Origin: Blastocatellia bacterium
GTDB lineage: Bacteria > Acidobacteriota > Blastocatellia > Pyrinomonadales > Pyrinomonadaceae
DNA: 6,403 nucleotides
Assembly (NCBI GenBank): GCA_003488005.1
Contig: DNND01000058.1
Coordinates: forward strand, 1,508 to 7,910
Direction of reading: 5' to 3'
Positions 1 through 6,249 of the stretch are shown here, one piece after another. The notes beneath the pieces were generated by a model. It saw only the letters and a list, made by a program, of their open reading frames with translations, was not told where the DNA came from and did not search any database. The first letter of the stretch is position 1; every line of letters begins with the position of its first letter. A program made the translations under genes and the position numbers.

Positions 1-54
1 GAGTCCAAGCTTTAGCTTGCTTCGTTGCCCAACAGCAACCTGAAGGTAGGACTC
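1..54. repeat. Multi-hairpin REP-like element upstream of coxB
   Basis: The outer ends are perfectly complementary: GAGTCC at 1-6 and GGACTC at 49-54. Three smaller inverted repeats lie inside: AAGCT/AGCTT at 7-11 and 14-18, GTTGC/GCAAC at 24-28 and 35-39, and a minimal CC/GG at 39-40 and 45-46. The fold would resemble a small cloverleaf, but it is too short for a tRNA and lacks a T-arm. It resembles REP-type palindromes found between genes in many bacteria. The window begins exactly at the first stem base, so more of the element may lie upstream. Whether it is transcribed as part of the coxB leader cannot be told. Confidence 0.5.
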
Positions 55-83
55 TAAACTACAGGCGCTATACGAAGATTGAT

Positions 84-1103
84 ATGCAGACTTCCTGGAT
101 TCCATTTATTCCGGAAAGCGCTTCCACTGTTTCCAGCAAGGTGGACGCGCTCTATTTCTATCTTTCCGGGGTGACGCTGTTTTTTACGCTGCTTATTTCC
201 GGCGTGATTGTCTTTTTCGTCATCAAGTATCGCCGGCGCAGCCCGTTTGAAATTCCGCGTCAGATTGCAGGGTCACATAAACTCGAGACGATGTGGTCGG
301 TTGTCCCGTTCATCATTGCGATGAGCATGTTTGCCTGGGGCGCGCAAATTTATTTTGAGAATGCGCGGCCGCCAAAGAACGCCAACGAAATTTACGTCGT
401 CGGCAAGCAGTGGATGTGGAAGATTCAGCACTCCACCGGCCAGCGCGAGATAAATGAACTGCATGTACCAGTCGGCCGCAAGATCAAATTGATCATGACC
501 GCCGAAGACACCATTCACGACTTTTTCATTCCCGCGTTTCGCATCAAGGCTGACGTCTTGCCGGGCAAGTTCACCACGCAATGGTTCGAAGCGACCAAGG
601 CCGGCACCTATCATCTTTTCTGCGCGGAATACTGCGGCATGAATCACTCGGGCATGATTGGTTCAGTTATCGTGATGCAGCCTTCCGAGTTTGATAACTG
701 GTTGAGCGGCAATGCCGGACAACAATCGCCGGCAGTGGCCGGGCAACTGCTCTATCAATCGCTTGGGTGTGTCTCCTGTCACGGTGCAAACGGCGAAGGC
801 GGGCGCGGGCCAGGGCTGGTAGGACTGTTCGGTCGTAAGGTGGATCTGACCAATGGCCAATCTCTAACGGCGGATGAGTCGTATGTGCGCGAGTCGATCG
901 AAAATCCGCAGGCAAAAATTGTCGCCGGCTTTGGTCCAATCATGCCGACGTTTCAGGGACAAGTGACGCCCGAGCAGTTAATTCAATTGATGTCATTTAT
1001 TAAGTCGTTACAAGTTACCGGCGCGCCGGCAGCGACCGCGCCCGGTCCGAAGTTGGCACCGTCACCAGCCTCCGCGCCAAGTGCGGCGCCAAATCGTCGG
1101 TAG
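84..1103 (+). CDS. coxB: Cytochrome c oxidase subunit II with fused cytochrome c domain (caa3-type)
   Basis: This 339-residue protein is the electron-entry subunit of a heme-copper oxidase in the cytoplasmic membrane. Two membrane helices (about 26-48 and 70-90) are followed by a periplasmic cupredoxin domain. The aromatic electron-transfer patch is KQWMW at 108-112. All CuA ligands are present: H145, C180, E182, C184, H188 and M191, in the CxExCxxxHxxM pattern. A class I cytochrome c domain follows, with CVSCH at 229-233 and probable distal ligand M287 in a GPIMP motif. An Ala/Pro-rich tail fills about 313-337. The fusion marks a caa3-type enzyme, so the domain probably replaces or receives electrons from a soluble cytochrome c. 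No lipobox or cleavable signal peptide is obvious. The start ATG has only a weak upstream GAAG. coxA follows after 17 nt, consistent with one operon. Confidence 0.97.
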   Translation: MQTSWIPFIPESASTVSSKVDALYFYLSGVTLFFTLLISGVIVFFVIKYRRRSPFEIPRQIAGSHKLETMWSVVPFIIAMSMFAWGAQIYFENARPPKNANEIYVVGKQWMWKIQHSTGQREINELHVPVGRKIKLIMTAEDTIHDFFIPAFRIKADVLPGKFTTQWFEATKAGTYHLFCAEYCGMNHSGMIGSVIVMQPSEFDNWLSGNAGQQSPAVAGQLLYQSLGCVSCHGANGEGGRGPGLVGLFGRKVDLTNGQSLTADESYVRESIENPQAKIVAGFGPIMPTFQGQVTPEQLIQLMSFIKSLQVTGAPAATAPGPKLAPSPASAPSAAPNRR

Positions 1104-1120
1104 CTGGCAATTAGGCAATT

Positions 1121-2803
1121 ATGAAAGCGATCGAAACATTTCAATTACCGACCGCGGCGAAGGTTAACTACATCAACGCCGAGTATGGCCTGAAGTCGTG
1201 GCTGCTGACGAAGGACCATAAACGAATTGCGCTTTTGTATCTCGGCTCGATTTCGTTTTTCTTTTTCGTTGGCGGACTGTACGCGATGTTCATCCGGCTT
1301 GAGCTTTTAACGCCGCAGGGCGACTTGCTCTCGTCCGCGACCTACAACAAAGTCTTTACGCAGCACGGAATCATCATGGTGTTTTTCTTTTTGATTCCGT
1401 CGATACCGGCAACGCTCGGAAACTTTCTGGTGCCGATGATGATTGGCGCTAAGGACCTGGCGTTTCCGCGCATCAATCTGCTTAGCTGGTACATCTATCT
1501 GCTCGGCGGCTTTATTACGATTTATGCATTGCTCGCCGGCGGAGTCGACACCGGCTGGACCTTTTACGCGCCTTACAGCACCACTTTTTCCAACTCGTAT
1601 GTGATTGCGGCAGGCCTCGGCATTTTTGTCAGCGGCTTCTCGTCGATTCTCACCGGCCTGAACTTCATCGTAACAATCCACACCATGCGCGCGCCCGGCA
1701 TGACCTGGTTCCGGCTGCCGCTGTTCATCTGGGCCCACTACGCAACGTCGCTGGTGATGGTGTTGGGGACGCCGGTGATTGCAATCACGATTCTACTGCT
1801 GGCTTTCGAACGGCTGGCGCATGTAGGCATTTTTGATCCGGCAGCGGGCGGCGATCCGGTGCTTTTTCAACATTTGTTCTGGTTTTACTCGCACCCAGCG
1901 GTTTACATCATGGTGCTGCCCAGCATGGGTGTGGTCAGTGAATTGATCGCCAACTTTTCGCGCAAGAATGTTTTTGGGTACAAGTTTGTCGCATTCTCGA
2001 GTTTGGCAATCGCTGTCTTTGGCTTTCTGGTTTGGGGTCATCACCTGTTTGTTGCCAGCCAGTCGGTCTATGCGGGAATGATCTTTTCGTTTTTGAGTTT
2101 CGCAGTCGCAATTCCTTCAGCGATCAAAGTCTTCAACTGGACGGCCACGCTCTACAAGGGTTCGATTTCCTATGACACGCCAATGCTTTACGCGCTCGGC
2201 TTTATCGGACTGTTCACTATCGGCGGCATGACCGGACTCTTTCTGGCGGCTTTGGCGGTTGATGTTCATGTTAGCGACACATACTTCATTGTGGCCCACT
2301 TTCACTACATCATGGTCGGCGGCGCGCTGTTTGGTTACCTCGGCGGCTTGCATTATTGGTGGCCCAAAATCACTGGCCGCATGTATCCCGAAGGTTGGGG
2401 CCGGTTTTCCGCGCTGGTGATTTTCGTCGGCTTTAACCTGACGTTCATGCCGCAGTTTATTGCCGGTTACCTCGGTATGCCGCGGCGCTATCACGCTTAC
2501 CCGCCTGAGTTTCAGGTATTCAATGTGTTGTCGTCGGCAGGCGCGTCGATATTGGGTTTCGGACTTTTGATACCGGCGATTTATCTGGTGTGGTCCATGC
2601 GTTATGGCAAACACGCGGAAGCAAACCCCTGGCATTTGCCGGGGTTGGAGTGGCGCACCGCTTCGCCGCCGCCCACGGAAAATTTTCTGGTGACGCCGGT
2701 GGTCACCTGGGAAGCGTACGAGTTTGCGCCACCTGAAGAGATGCAGGTGATAGGGAAGTTTAAGGACGAAGGTCCAGCAGTGGCGGACGTGAGTGAGAAG
2801 TGA
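1121..2803 (+). CDS. coxA: Cytochrome c oxidase subunit I, A2-type heme-copper oxidase
   Basis: This 560-residue catalytic subunit with about 12 membrane helices reduces O2 at a heme a3/CuB centre and pumps protons. Expected ligands are all visible: H82 and H395 for low-spin heme a, H393 for heme a3, and H258, H307 and H308 for CuB. Y262 is placed for the His-Tyr cross-link. K-channel residues S333 and K336 and the D-channel entrance D112 and N119 are kept. The helix VI glutamate of A1 enzymes is absent: the sequence reads YSHPAVY at 256-262, with A260 at the Glu position and the Y256-S257 pair typical of A2 oxidases such as the Thermus and Rhodothermus caa3 enzymes. S385 occupies the position of the His that binds the non-redox Mg in mitochondrial enzymes, while D386 is retained. 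Length is normal for a subunit I not fused to subunit III. The ribosome binding site is weak, so translation may be coupled to coxB. Confidence 0.98.
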   Translation: MKAIETFQLPTAAKVNYINAEYGLKSWLLTKDHKRIALLYLGSISFFFFVGGLYAMFIRLELLTPQGDLLSSATYNKVFTQHGIIMVFFFLIPSIPATLGNFLVPMMIGAKDLAFPRINLLSWYIYLLGGFITIYALLAGGVDTGWTFYAPYSTTFSNSYVIAAGLGIFVSGFSSILTGLNFIVTIHTMRAPGMTWFRLPLFIWAHYATSLVMVLGTPVIAITILLLAFERLAHVGIFDPAAGGDPVLFQHLFWFYSHPAVYIMVLPSMGVVSELIANFSRKNVFGYKFVAFSSLAIAVFGFLVWGHHLFVASQSVYAGMIFSFLSFAVAIPSAIKVFNWTATLYKGSISYDTPMLYALGFIGLFTIGGMTGLFLAALAVDVHVSDTYFIVAHFHYIMVGGALFGYLGGLHYWWPKITGRMYPEGWGRFSALVIFVGFNLTFMPQFIAGYLGMPRRYHAYPPEFQVFNVLSSAGASILGFGLLIPAIYLVWSMRYGKHAEANPWHLPGLEWRTASPPPTENFLVTPVVTWEAYEFAPPEEMQVIGKFKDEGPAVADVSEK

Positions 2804-2816
2804 GCGACAAACGTCA

Positions 2817-2835
2817 GGCAGACGGCAGACGGCAG
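2817..2835. repeat. 7-bp tandem repeat, GGCAGAC unit
   Basis: The unit GGCAGAC occurs at 2817-2823 and 2824-2830, followed by a partial GGCAG at 2831-2835. A degenerate continuation (GAGCAG, TAGGCAG) runs to about 2848. It lies 13 bp after the coxA stop. Copy number is low, about 2.7, but a second unrelated 7-bp repeat occurs in the same gap. Confidence 0.7.
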
Positions 2836-2879
2836 GAGCAGTAGGCAGAAAGAAATATCGACTCGATTTCAGGTTTGTA

Positions 2880-2903
2880 ACTTGAAACTTGAAACTTGAA
2901 ACT
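2880..2903. repeat. 7-bp tandem repeat, ACTTGAA unit, abutting the coxC Shine-Dalgarno
   Basis: Three perfect copies of ACTTGAA (2880-2886, 2887-2893, 2894-2900) are followed by a partial ACT at 2901-2903. The array ends directly before the GGAG of the coxC ribosome binding site. Because the unit is 7 nt long and contains TTG, it puts a TTG codon in each reading frame in turn. Only the one at 2896 is in the coxC frame, which creates a decoy upstream start. Confidence 0.85.
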
Positions 2904-2907
2904 GGAG
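2904..2907 (+). promoter_or_regulatory. Shine-Dalgarno site of coxC
   Basis: GGAG lies six bases before the TTG codon at 2914, which is good spacing. It decides the coxC start: the in-frame TTG at 2896 lies inside the ACTTGAA repeat and has no purine-rich site at a suitable distance. This is the clearest Shine-Dalgarno of the oxidase operon; those of coxB and coxA are weak. Confidence 0.75.
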
Positions 2908-2913
2908 TACGAC

Positions 2914-3630
2914 TTGGCAGACAGCATTGCACTTGAACACGAGGCAAGCCACCCGGCGTTGCAGCATCACTTCGAGAACCTCGAGCAACAGCGCGAGGCG
3001 GCCTCGCTGGGCATGTGGGTCTTTCTGGTAACCGAAATCATGTTTTTCGGTGCGATGTTTTTTGCCTACACGCTTTATCGCACCAAGTTTCCACTGGAGT
3101 TCGCTTCCGCCAGCAACCATCTTTCGCTTCCACTTGGGACTATCAACACGGTAGTGCTGATCTTAAGCAGCTTTACGATGGCGCTCGCGGTTTACAGCGC
3201 GCAAACCGGCAAGCGCCGCAACCAAGTCGTTTGTTTGGCACTGACGATTCTGCTGGGCCTGACGTTTCTGGCAATCAAAGCTGTCGAATACCACGACAAG
3301 TACGTCGATCATCTAATTCCCGGAAGATTAATACCCGGCCGGCCTTTTGACGCGAGCGGCGTTCATTTGTTACCCGGCGCCGCAAAGCAACACGTGGAGA
3401 TGTTTTACTGGATCTATTTCGCGATGACCGGCATGCACGCCGTGCACATGATCATCGGGGTGGGCCTCCTGTCTGTAATTTTATTTTTTGCGGCGCGCGG
3501 GAAGTATGGACCTGAGTATCACAACCCGGTTGAAATTTCGGGACTGTACTGGCACTTCGTCGATATCATTTGGATCTTTTTGTTTCCCCTGCTGTATTTG
3601 CTGGGCCGGCATTTAGAGCATGGAGGTTAG
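2914..3630 (+). CDS. coxC: Cytochrome c oxidase subunit III, five-helix form
   Basis: This 238-residue membrane subunit packs against subunit I and helps keep proton uptake and catalysis stable; it binds no redox cofactor. About five membrane helices are visible, at roughly 35-54, 77-96, 105-124, 164-194 and 212-231, fewer than the seven of the mitochondrial subunit but usual for short bacterial forms. Family signatures are LGMWVFLVTEIMFFG at 32-46, with E41 at the conserved carboxylate (the DCCD-reactive Glu of the family), EY at 125-126, HAVHM at 175-179 and the closing YWHFVDIIWIFLFPLLYLLG. I place the start at TTG 2914 because GGAG lies 6 nt upstream. The alternative TTG at 2896 would add six residues encoded partly by a tandem repeat. 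The gene follows coxA after 110 nt of repeat-bearing DNA but is probably still cotranscribed. Confidence 0.95.
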   Translation: MADSIALEHEASHPALQHHFENLEQQREAASLGMWVFLVTEIMFFGAMFFAYTLYRTKFPLEFASASNHLSLPLGTINTVVLILSSFTMALAVYSAQTGKRRNQVVCLALTILLGLTFLAIKAVEYHDKYVDHLIPGRLIPGRPFDASGVHLLPGAAKQHVEMFYWIYFAMTGMHAVHMIIGVGLLSVILFFAARGKYGPEYHNPVEISGLYWHFVDIIWIFLFPLLYLLGRHLEHGG

Positions 3631-3667
3631 TTGACGTTCTGGCGGCAGCGCAGAACAAAAAAGTTAT

Positions 3668-3785
3668 CATTCATCATTTCACATCGATCATTTGTCATTT
3701 GGTTTATTAACAGGTTCCTATGTAAGTGGTTATGGTGAATTCCATAAATAAAAAATGACAAATGATGAATGACAAATGATGAATG
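3668..3785. repeat. Long imperfect inverted repeat between coxC and coxD
   Basis: The left arm at 3668-3700 pairs with the right arm at 3753-3785. CATTCATCATTT (3668-3679) matches 3774-3785 perfectly and ATCATTTGTCATTT (3687-3700) matches 3753-3766 perfectly. Between them are seven positions with only three pairs. The 52-nt loop carries its own 6-bp stem, TTATGG/CCATAA, at 3730-3735 and 3742-3747. The right arm is also a direct tandem: the 14-mer GACAAATGATGAAT occurs at 3757-3770 and again at 3771-3784. No ORF or convincing promoter is seen in this gap. No T-tract follows, so a classical intrinsic terminator is unlikely. In RNA it could act as a stabilising or attenuating hairpin within the operon. 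Confidence 0.85.
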
Positions 3786-3819
3786 TTGCTTGGTTTGAGT
3801 CGTTGGGTAAGAACACCGA

Positions 3820-4107
3820 ATGAGCGAGCATATCGTTTCACTTAAGATTTACGTCATGATTTTTCTTGCCTTGCTGGTGGGAACGGCGTTGACTGTGTTC
3901 GCCGGCCTGCGCGATTTTCCTGGGCAGCTAAACGTGATTATTGCTTTAACGATCGCGGTGGTGAAGGCGACGTTGGTTGTGCTTTATTTCATGCACGTTC
4001 GTTATAGCTCGCGTCTGATTTGGGTTGTCTTTGGCTCTGCGTTGTTTTGGCTGGCTATTCTCTTCGCCCTTACATTGAGCGACTATTGGACCAGAAGCTG
4101 GCTCTAG
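3820..4107 (+). CDS. coxD: Cytochrome c oxidase subunit IV (prokaryotic COX4/CtaF family)
   Basis: This 95-residue protein has three membrane helices, at about 9-29, 38-57 and 67-86, matching the size and layout of the small bacterial subunit IV (CoxD/CtaF, CyoD-like family). The family motif is clear in the second helix and the following loop: VVKATLVVLYFMHVRYSSRL at 47-66. The subunit carries no cofactor and is thought to assist assembly or stability of the oxidase. The ATG has a fair GGTAAG-type purine stretch at 3806-3811, eight bases upstream. It is separated from coxC by 189 nt holding a long inverted repeat, but same strand, order and function support membership of the cox operon. No oxidase assembly factor (SCO, CtaG, heme O or heme A synthase) is visible in this window. 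Confidence 0.93.
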   Translation: MSEHIVSLKIYVMIFLALLVGTALTVFAGLRDFPGQLNVIIALTIAVVKATLVVLYFMHVRYSSRLIWVVFGSALFWLAILFALTLSDYWTRSWL

Positions 4108-4198
4108 AAGTGTTAGGCCTGAACGATTACTAATTCAATCCCGCCGCATTCTGCTCCGGATACAATTCATATCACGCACCGTTAATTTTCGCTTTTTC

Positions 4199-4280
4199 TG
4201 TGTAAGCCTCCGTGTTCTCCGTGCCTTTGTGGTGGATTCGAATAGTGCTCACCACCTGAGACACAGAGAACGCACAAAGG
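4199..4280. repeat. Inverted pair of 9-nt periodic repeats between coxD and the Fe-S gene
   Basis: The left half has near-nonamer units CTCCGTGTT (4208-4216), CTCCGTGCC (4217-4225) and TTTGTGGTG (4226-4234). The right half is a diverged copy in reverse orientation. Pairings are GTGGTG (4229-4234) with CACCAC (4250-4255), GTG (4221-4223) with CAC (4262-4264), and GTTCTC (4214-4219) with GAGAAC (4266-4271). The loop is 15 nt. I recognise this kind of CTCCGTG/CTCTGTG word repeat as common intergenic material in several soil and aquatic phyla. It contains no credible gene; the antisense reading frame through it has no family features. Confidence 0.75.
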
Positions 4281-4293
4281 ATATGTTTCAAAG

Positions 4294-4307
4294 ACCGGCC
4301 GTCCGGT
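4294..4307. promoter_or_regulatory. GC-rich palindrome, possible operator upstream of the Fe-S gene
   Basis: ACCGG at 4294-4298 and CCGGT at 4303-4307 form a perfect 5-bp inverted repeat around a 4-nt centre. It sits about 38 bp before the TATAAT box and about 55 bp before the following start codon, a position compatible with a regulator site. No T-tract follows, which argues against a terminator for coxD. The regulator is unknown, and a chance palindrome is possible. Confidence 0.3.
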
Positions 4308-4344
4308 ATGTTGTTGTCCGCTGTGCAGTTCCGCATTTCATCGG

Positions 4345-4350
4345 TATAAT
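4345..4350 (+). promoter_or_regulatory. Probable -10 box (TATAAT) of the Fe-S/transporter pair
   Basis: A perfect TATAAT stands 11 bp before the ATG at 4362. The hexamer 17 bp upstream, TGTGCA at 4322-4327, matches the TTGACA consensus at only three of six positions, so the -35 is weak. Transcription would begin near 4357. This leaves about five bases of leader to ATG 4362, or about 32 bases to the in-frame ATG at 4389. Confidence 0.45.
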
Positions 4351-4361
4351 CACCGTTTCCG

Positions 4362-5375
4362 ATGACCACAGAATTGGCGACAAACAGCATGCAAACACCA
4401 TTTGAACAGTTTCTTGAGCGCCAGAGCGAAGAAGCCTGGGCGGCCACCTTAACCACCTTGCTTCGCTCGATTCACGAAGTAGATAAGAACGCGACGCAGA
4501 TTTGGTTTGCATTCTATCCGCTTTCATTGTTCACGGCTTTACAGCAGGCCGAGGACAAAGATCAGCTGGCGAAACAACTGCTGATGCAGGGCCACTACGA
4601 GCTAAAGGACCAGATCGATTCGTCACACACGTTTCTTTACGGCCACCGTTACTGGCCGCAGGTCAAGAAAGCGGTTGAGGCTTTTGCTGAAGGCCACGAC
4701 GGCGACACCGGGCAGCTTTCGGATCAGGTTCTGGAGATGGCTCGCCAAACGGCGGCACGCTTGAAAGTTGACGTGTCGTTGCTCGTAGGCATTACCGCCG
4801 TTGCGTTCATGACCATTCAACAGGCGGGCCTGGCCGCATTCAAGAACGCAGCCGGCGCAATGCTGCTCGATAAGAAACACGCGAACAGATCGGCCGACCA
4901 GATTATCAGCGAGCGCGCGAAGGATGACAGCCAGGGGTTGTTTGGCTTCCTTAAAACAATCGATAAGAAGTGGACTGTCACTTACGACGAAAACGACGCG
5001 GCAGCAAAATATAAGATGAACCACGATCAGGATATGGCTTGGGGCGCGTCAGACGATCGCACGCGCAACTGGCGCGAGATCGATCCGCGCCGTCCTGAAG
5101 GTCCTATTCCGGTTGAATGCCGTTCGGCATCCTGCGGCACGTGTTGGGTGGGCGTGTTAGGCGGCGCGGAAAAACTTTCTGACGTGGCCGTGCGCGAAGG
5201 AAAGAAGATTAAGGAGTTTGGTTACATCGATACCAACGAACCCAAGCCGCTGATTCGACTTGCCTGCCAGGCCAAAACCTATGGCGCCGTTTCGATCGTC
5301 ATCCCGCCGTGGAATGGCGTGTTTGGGAAACATTTAAGATCCGTGAAGCAAACAAGTGAAGAAGGTCTCGAGTAA
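4362..5375 (+). CDS. [2Fe-2S] ferredoxin-domain protein with unrecognised N-terminal region
   Basis: This soluble protein of 337 residues has no signal peptide. The C-terminal part, about 245-325, resembles a plant-type ferredoxin domain: cysteines C253, C258 and C261 form CxxxxCxxC (CRSASCGTC), and C302 in RLACQA supplies the fourth cluster ligand. It therefore probably carries one [2Fe-2S] cluster and transfers electrons in the cytoplasm. I do not recognise the first 240 or so residues. They look mostly helical, with a conserved-looking IHEVDKNATQIWFAFYPL stretch at 37-54, a His-rich SSHTFLYGHRYWPQV stretch at 87-101, and a hydrophobic segment at 138-160 that is probably buried helix. No standard reductase, FAD or NAD motif is seen. 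The start is uncertain: ATG 4362 gives an almost leaderless message, and ATG 4389 (residue 10) is an alternative; neither has a good Shine-Dalgarno. A TATAAT box just upstream suggests a promoter separate from the cox operon. Partner and pathway are unknown. Confidence 0.85.
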   Translation: MTTELATNSMQTPFEQFLERQSEEAWAATLTTLLRSIHEVDKNATQIWFAFYPLSLFTALQQAEDKDQLAKQLLMQGHYELKDQIDSSHTFLYGHRYWPQVKKAVEAFAEGHDGDTGQLSDQVLEMARQTAARLKVDVSLLVGITAVAFMTIQQAGLAAFKNAAGAMLLDKKHANRSADQIISERAKDDSQGLFGFLKTIDKKWTVTYDENDAAAKYKMNHDQDMAWGASDDRTRNWREIDPRRPEGPIPVECRSASCGTCWVGVLGGAEKLSDVAVREGKKIKEFGYIDTNEPKPLIRLACQAKTYGAVSIVIPPWNGVFGKHLRSVKQTSEEGLE

Positions 5376-6237
5376 TTCCGCTAAGTTTTCTCCGCTGCTG
5401 CTTGTTCTCGCCGCCGCAATTCTCTGGAGCACCGGCGGGCTCTTCATCAAATGGGTAACGCTGTCCGGACTTGAGCTTTCATTTGGGCGCTCGTTGCTGG
5501 CCGCAATTACGGTTGCCATTTTCACGCGTCGCGAAGGCTTTGGTTTAAATCTTGTCACTGCGCTGGCCTCGGTGCTTTACGCGGCGCTGTTGCTGCTGTT
5601 CGTGTTGGCAACGAAAGAAACTACAGCGGCAAACGCGATTTTTTTGCAATACACCGCACCGGTCTATCTGCTTATCTTCGAGCCTCTGTTCTACAAAGAA
5701 AAGTTTCGTTCACGAGATTTGGTTGTCGTGACTTTTTGCGTGCTGGGGATGTCGCTCTTTTTTGTCGGCAAGTTACGGCCGCAGGATGTTACTGGAAATT
5801 TCCTGGCGCTTGGTTCCGGCTTCTGTTTCGCCTGCTACTTTCTGCTGTTGCGACACACCAAGGCGCGCGAGGTTAACCGCGCCTCATCCGTCATCTATGG
5901 CAATCTCTTGTTGGTAATTATTGCCGCGCCGGCGGCGTTGAAAGTGCTGCCGCACATTTCCAGATTCGATGCGGCAGGCATTGTCTATCTTGGCGTCGTG
6001 CAAATAGGAATTGCGTATACGCTCTTTACCTTAGCGATGGCGCGCGGCGTTCGTTCACTTGATGCCGGCATCGTTGGTTACGTTGAGCCGGTGCTGAATC
6101 CAATTTGGGTTTTTCTTGCAATTGGCGAGCGGCCGACTTCGTGGGCGATTCTCGGCGGGGCGATCATTGTCGCGGCAGTTATCTTTCACATGCTGCAGGA
6201 AGCGCGGAGTGGGAAGCGAACAGTTGAGCTGGCGTGA
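5356..6237 (+). CDS. EamA/DMT-superfamily membrane transporter
   Basis: This 293-residue protein has about ten membrane helices arranged as two EamA repeats, roughly 13-137 and 147-279. Family features include ILWSTGGLFIKW near the N-terminus, the ANAIFLQYTAPVYLLIFEPLF stretch closing the first repeat, and its counterpart EPVLNPIWVFLAIGE at 244-258 in the second. Members export or take up small metabolites such as amino acids or related compounds; the substrate cannot be read from the sequence. The GTG start at 5356 is the first possible one, because an in-frame TGA lies at 5344-5346 and no other start codon occurs before the first helix. A weak GAAG at 5345-5348 stands seven bases upstream. 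The gene overlaps the end of the ferredoxin-domain gene by 20 nt, so the two are probably cotranscribed and translationally coupled. No functional link between them is evident. Confidence 0.92.
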   Translation: MKKVSSNSAKFSPLLLVLAAAILWSTGGLFIKWVTLSGLELSFGRSLLAAITVAIFTRREGFGLNLVTALASVLYAALLLLFVLATKETTAANAIFLQYTAPVYLLIFEPLFYKEKFRSRDLVVVTFCVLGMSLFFVGKLRPQDVTGNFLALGSGFCFACYFLLLRHTKAREVNRASSVIYGNLLLVIIAAPAALKVLPHISRFDAAGIVYLGVVQIGIAYTLFTLAMARGVRSLDAGIVGYVEPVLNPIWVFLAIGERPTSWAILGGAIIVAAVIFHMLQEARSGKRTVELA

Positions 6238-6249
6238 AATTGTTCTATC

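Noticed and set aside
1..54. Possible tRNA because of the cloverleaf-like pairing
   Set aside because: It is too short, and has no T-arm consensus, no recognisable anticodon loop of seven bases and no acceptor stem of seven pairs.
47..74. Promoter for coxB with TATACG at 69-74
   Set aside because: Only four of six -10 positions match and no acceptable -35 hexamer lies 16-18 bp upstream; the real promoter is probably before the window.
2117..2947. Antisense open frame of 276 codons opposite coxA
   Set aside because: It is a mirror of strongly conserved coxA coding sequence, has Arg/His-rich composition without any family motif, and runs through the repeat-bearing gap.
3631..3670. Promoter for coxD from TTGACG at 3631 and TATCAT at 3665
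   Set aside because: The spacing of 28 bp is far outside the usual 16-18 bp, and a promoter there would sit within the base of the inverted repeat.
3668..3785. CRISPR array or insertion sequence remnant
   Set aside because: The repeats are inverted or directly abutting without spacers, no cas or transposase gene is present, and no target duplication is visible at the borders.
4172..4456. Antisense open frame of 94 codons across the coxD to Fe-S gap
   Set aside because: It overlaps the start of the Fe-S gene and its C-terminal part is only a translation of the CTCCGTG-type repeat, a familiar source of spurious hypothetical proteins.
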